Assembly: GCF_030867145.1 (NCBI RefSeq)
Contig: NC_134440.1
Coordinates: forward strand, 6,386,001 to 6,450,000
DNA: 64,000 nucleotides
Direction: 5' to 3'
From: Opisthocomus hoazin
Taxonomy: Eukaryota; Chordata; Aves; Opisthocomiformes; Opisthocomidae
The notes under the pieces were generated by a model. It was not told the DNA's origin. It was given only the letters and a program-made list of their open reading frames with translations, and did not search any database. The position numbers were made by a program, and so were the translations under genes. Below are positions 61,238-64,000 of the stretch, piece by piece; position 1 is the first letter of the stretch; every line of letters starts with the position of its first letter.

Positions 61238-64000
61238 CTGAAATAAAAAGAAAAGAAGAGAGGTTTTCAGAGAGACATCGGGTGTGCTGTTCGTCCAAAG
61301 ATTACAGCAATTACAATCCTTTTAAGAATATAGGTGGCAAGCATACTAGGAAAGGAGTCTTTGCCTCCCAGGCCATTAAACCCATGAAAATCAACCCTCT
61401 AAGAAAAAAATAAGGCTTAAGAAAATACATTTTTCAAGTTTCTATGGACTAGCAGCAGATTCACTTGAAGGAAATGTCATTCTACTTATTTGTCATTCTC
61501 TGAAATCAGGAATGGTGTAGCTGGTGCCCTTGAGGATTATTGGTATGCAGCAGGTACTTGACTGCAAGTTCCACAGTGAACAGCTGATTTCATCGACCTA
61601 GCATCTGGTACACGCTCACATCTCCACATGGGCACTAAGATTCTAGTACAGTGAATGGCTGTCTAAAATAAAGCATCAAATAAACAGTAGGCATGGGTAT
61701 CAGTGTAGGAAAAAAAACCTCACAGCGCACAAAAAAAAAAAAAACAGAGGCCTGAATATACAGATCTTTTCATGAACTGAAAAACACACATGCACAAAAT
61801 GCATTCAAACCTGTGCATTACAAGTACACACCAGACTGTGAGGCACAAACACTTGCTGACTTTAATTTGGGAGTTTCCTCAGGAGCAACTGAAGCATAAG
61901 CGAGCTTAGCAAGCCATTCCAAATTCATGCTAATAAAGCCCTTGGAGCTGCATGTACATGCACCATGCTACAAAACAAACAAAAAAACCCCCCACAAAAA
62001 TCTATTTTAGGGACATTACAGGAGCTCCTATACATATTGTTGTAACCATCTTGCGAAGCCTTAGTTACCAGAGTCCATCTGCACAGTTTACGTTATATTT
62101 AGAAGTGGCTTTGACCTTTTAATTAGGAGTCTAGTATCTAAGGACCTTCCAGAGTTTGAAGTGTAAAGGCTCACTCACTCTCAAATAATTTCCCTTGTCT
62201 TCTGCTGCAGAAATTCCATTTCTACAGAGGTACCAGAGGGAAATTCTATAGCAACGGGTAGGGACAGGCAACAGAATGCAGCGGACTGGGGGCAGCAGAA
62301 GGGAGGGAAGGGAAGATGACAAACACTAATGGACAGATGACAGAAGACGGCTGGGATTATTTCTATCTCTTCAAGACATTCAAGGACACGATGTAAGTCA
62401 AATAGAACATTTTTTCATCAGTATCACAGCTTTCATATCTGCATGAGGAAACAGATTTCCCCTTGTATAACCAGTTTAATACTTCGGATCAGCCAGTCTT
62501 GTAGACGTTCTCATTGCAATAAACTTGTACATAGCCTTTTAGATACCTGGATAAAAATCTCATGACAGGCGGATAGAAAGGAAAAAAATTCTCCAGTCTA
62601 TTATATTAAAGGTAAGAATGAACACTTCCTATTCTACTAGGAAAGCTTTTATTTTCAGAATGCAAAAAGTTAACTCCACATCTAGGAGTCACAGAAGAGA
62701 CCAATCATAGTAAAACAAAACATTCCAGTTACTGTTTCAAAAAGGAGAAACAGCCAACATAAAAACAGTCAGGACATTTGGGACTGAACACACAGTGGCC
62801 TAGAAGCTGAGCATTACCTTGGTCAAGTTTCATAATGCCATGCTGCTGCTACGCAAACGCCCCAAGCATCGCAAGCCATGCAGAACAGATCTGGGGCTGC
62901 GCTTCCTCCAGTCCACGGAGTTCACTCTGGGCCTGGACTGCGACAGCCCAAATCCAACAAACCAACAGCACCAACAAACAGTCACCCAATTTAAGATGAG
63001 AAATGTCAAGCAAGTAATTCTATTCATAAATTTTGGCCTAGAAAATAGGCAAGCGATGAAACTAAAATCTGCTCCTGACTCTCAGTACACGTATAAAAGA
63101 AGAAAAAGCATACAGGAGGAGGACTTTTCTTTCTTTTCATTTCTTATCTGCAAAGTATAAAAACAACCCAAGACAGTCAGCTCATCCATAAACATCCCCT
63201 ATAAATTTTCACCTTTTGCTACATGCAAAATTATCACAGTAGAAACCCCCTGGGCTGATCTCGCTCTTCCAGTAAACTGTGTTTCTGTATAGTAAGCATA
63301 TGCTTTATCAACATAAGCACATTATAGCGGAAAAGTGAATTCATGCTTATTCTGGCATAATCGTTTTCTCTGAAGAAGTTACATTCTTCATTGATGGTTT
63401 TGGGCAGTTTCAGTGCTAGCAGAACACACAGAGAAACCCCTTGCCCTGTAGGTCTTCAGGAAAACGCCCCTATAACTGACCAAAACTGCTTACTTAACAG
63501 ATTCCTTTGTCTTGGGTTAAAAAGCAAAAAATAAATTTAAAAAAAAAAAAGTCACAATGCACATCTACAAGTACAGATCATCCAACTGAAGCAAGTGGTT
63601 TTACTAACACAACCTCATGTGGAAACTCCAGCCAGAAGGGGCCTTTCTGAGTTTAGTTTGTGTCATTATCTAGGAATAATGAAGTTGAAAACAGTTCCAC
63701 ATTTACTGCTGCTAAACTTCTCATGTTGAAACACTTACCAAGTTTACTACAGTCTATAACGAACACACTTTGTCTGGGTAGACAAGCTCCCAAGATCTAA
63801 TGCAAGTCTGGCAAACAAAGTCAGAGATGGTCTTCTAACATTCCTTCAAAGTGGAGAAGGCCATGGAAAATGGAGAAGGGAAGGGGGGAACAGATCTAAA
63901 AGAAATACACAGCAGCTTCCCTTTCTTCAGAGAACACTTCTAGTCCCATTTCAACATTATGGTTGTAAGATTTAACAAGAACAGACATTAAACAGCACCA
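61238..64000 (-). other. DOT1L: 3' part of DOT1L intron 1
   Basis: The acceptor (TTTCAG, just right of 61237) closes this intron. The rest runs off the right edge, so exon 1, the start codon and the promoter are not in the window. The stretch is AT-rich with several A runs (near 61727-61743 and 63539-63550). I see no coding exon, RNA gene or familiar repeat in it. Short open frames here, such as the one at 62819-63160, have no recognisable similarity. Confidence 0.85.

Noticed and set aside
62819..63160. Candidate DOT1L exon 1 near the right edge
   Set aside because: The frame is on the plus strand and neither strand there encodes anything like the expected N-terminus (MGEKLELRLKSP in human).

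Overview
The window is vertebrate nuclear DNA, most likely from a bird. It holds almost all of one gene, DOT1L (the histone H3 lysine-79 methyltransferase), read from right to left on the minus strand. Bird origin is inferred from three CR1-type LINE fragments, a solitary LTR of a type I recall from avian genomes, and compact introns. A neoavian species is my best guess, but the species cannot be fixed from this sequence alone.

Layout, in transcription order. 61238-64000 is the 3' part of intron 1; exon 1, with the start codon and promoter, lies beyond the right edge. Between 61237 and 11115 I place 27 coding exons, numbered 2-28 on the assumption of one upstream coding exon. Every junction is GT-AG and the frame is continuous across all 26 junctions. 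They give 5142 coding bases, that is 1713 residues plus a stop. Adding about 27 residues for exon 1 gives roughly 1740, close to the long human DOT1L form (about 1739 residues, from memory) and longer than the 1537-residue form. Residue numbers below assume those 27 residues.

Protein layout. Exons 2-12 encode the catalytic core with its SAM site. Exon 14 encodes a lysine/arginine-rich DNA-binding segment. Exons 16-19 encode the coiled coils through which DOT1L meets AF10/AF17. Exon 22 carries two near-identical AF9/ENL-binding motifs. Exons 23-27 are a long Ser/Pro-rich region expected to be disordered. Exon 28 gives a Pro/Ser-rich tail. Together they describe an enzyme that methylates nucleosomal H3K79 at transcribed genes and is recruited by elongation-complex partners.

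Left flank. 1-11114 contains no recognisable protein gene. It has two AT-rich, 3'UTR-like blocks (about 330-1750 and 6960-8500), minus-strand poly(A) signal candidates, three CR1 fragments, a 24-base G tract, and a CpG-dense block at the extreme left (103-295) just past the last candidate poly(A) site. How far the DOT1L transcript extends here is the main open question.

Other points of interest are an 18-bp perfect inverted repeat in intron 17, an antisense solo LTR in intron 6, a CpG-rich patch beside exon 8, and a possible alternative C-terminus from read-through into intron 27. I found no unknown system; this is a well-preserved known gene with some unexplained non-coding structure.
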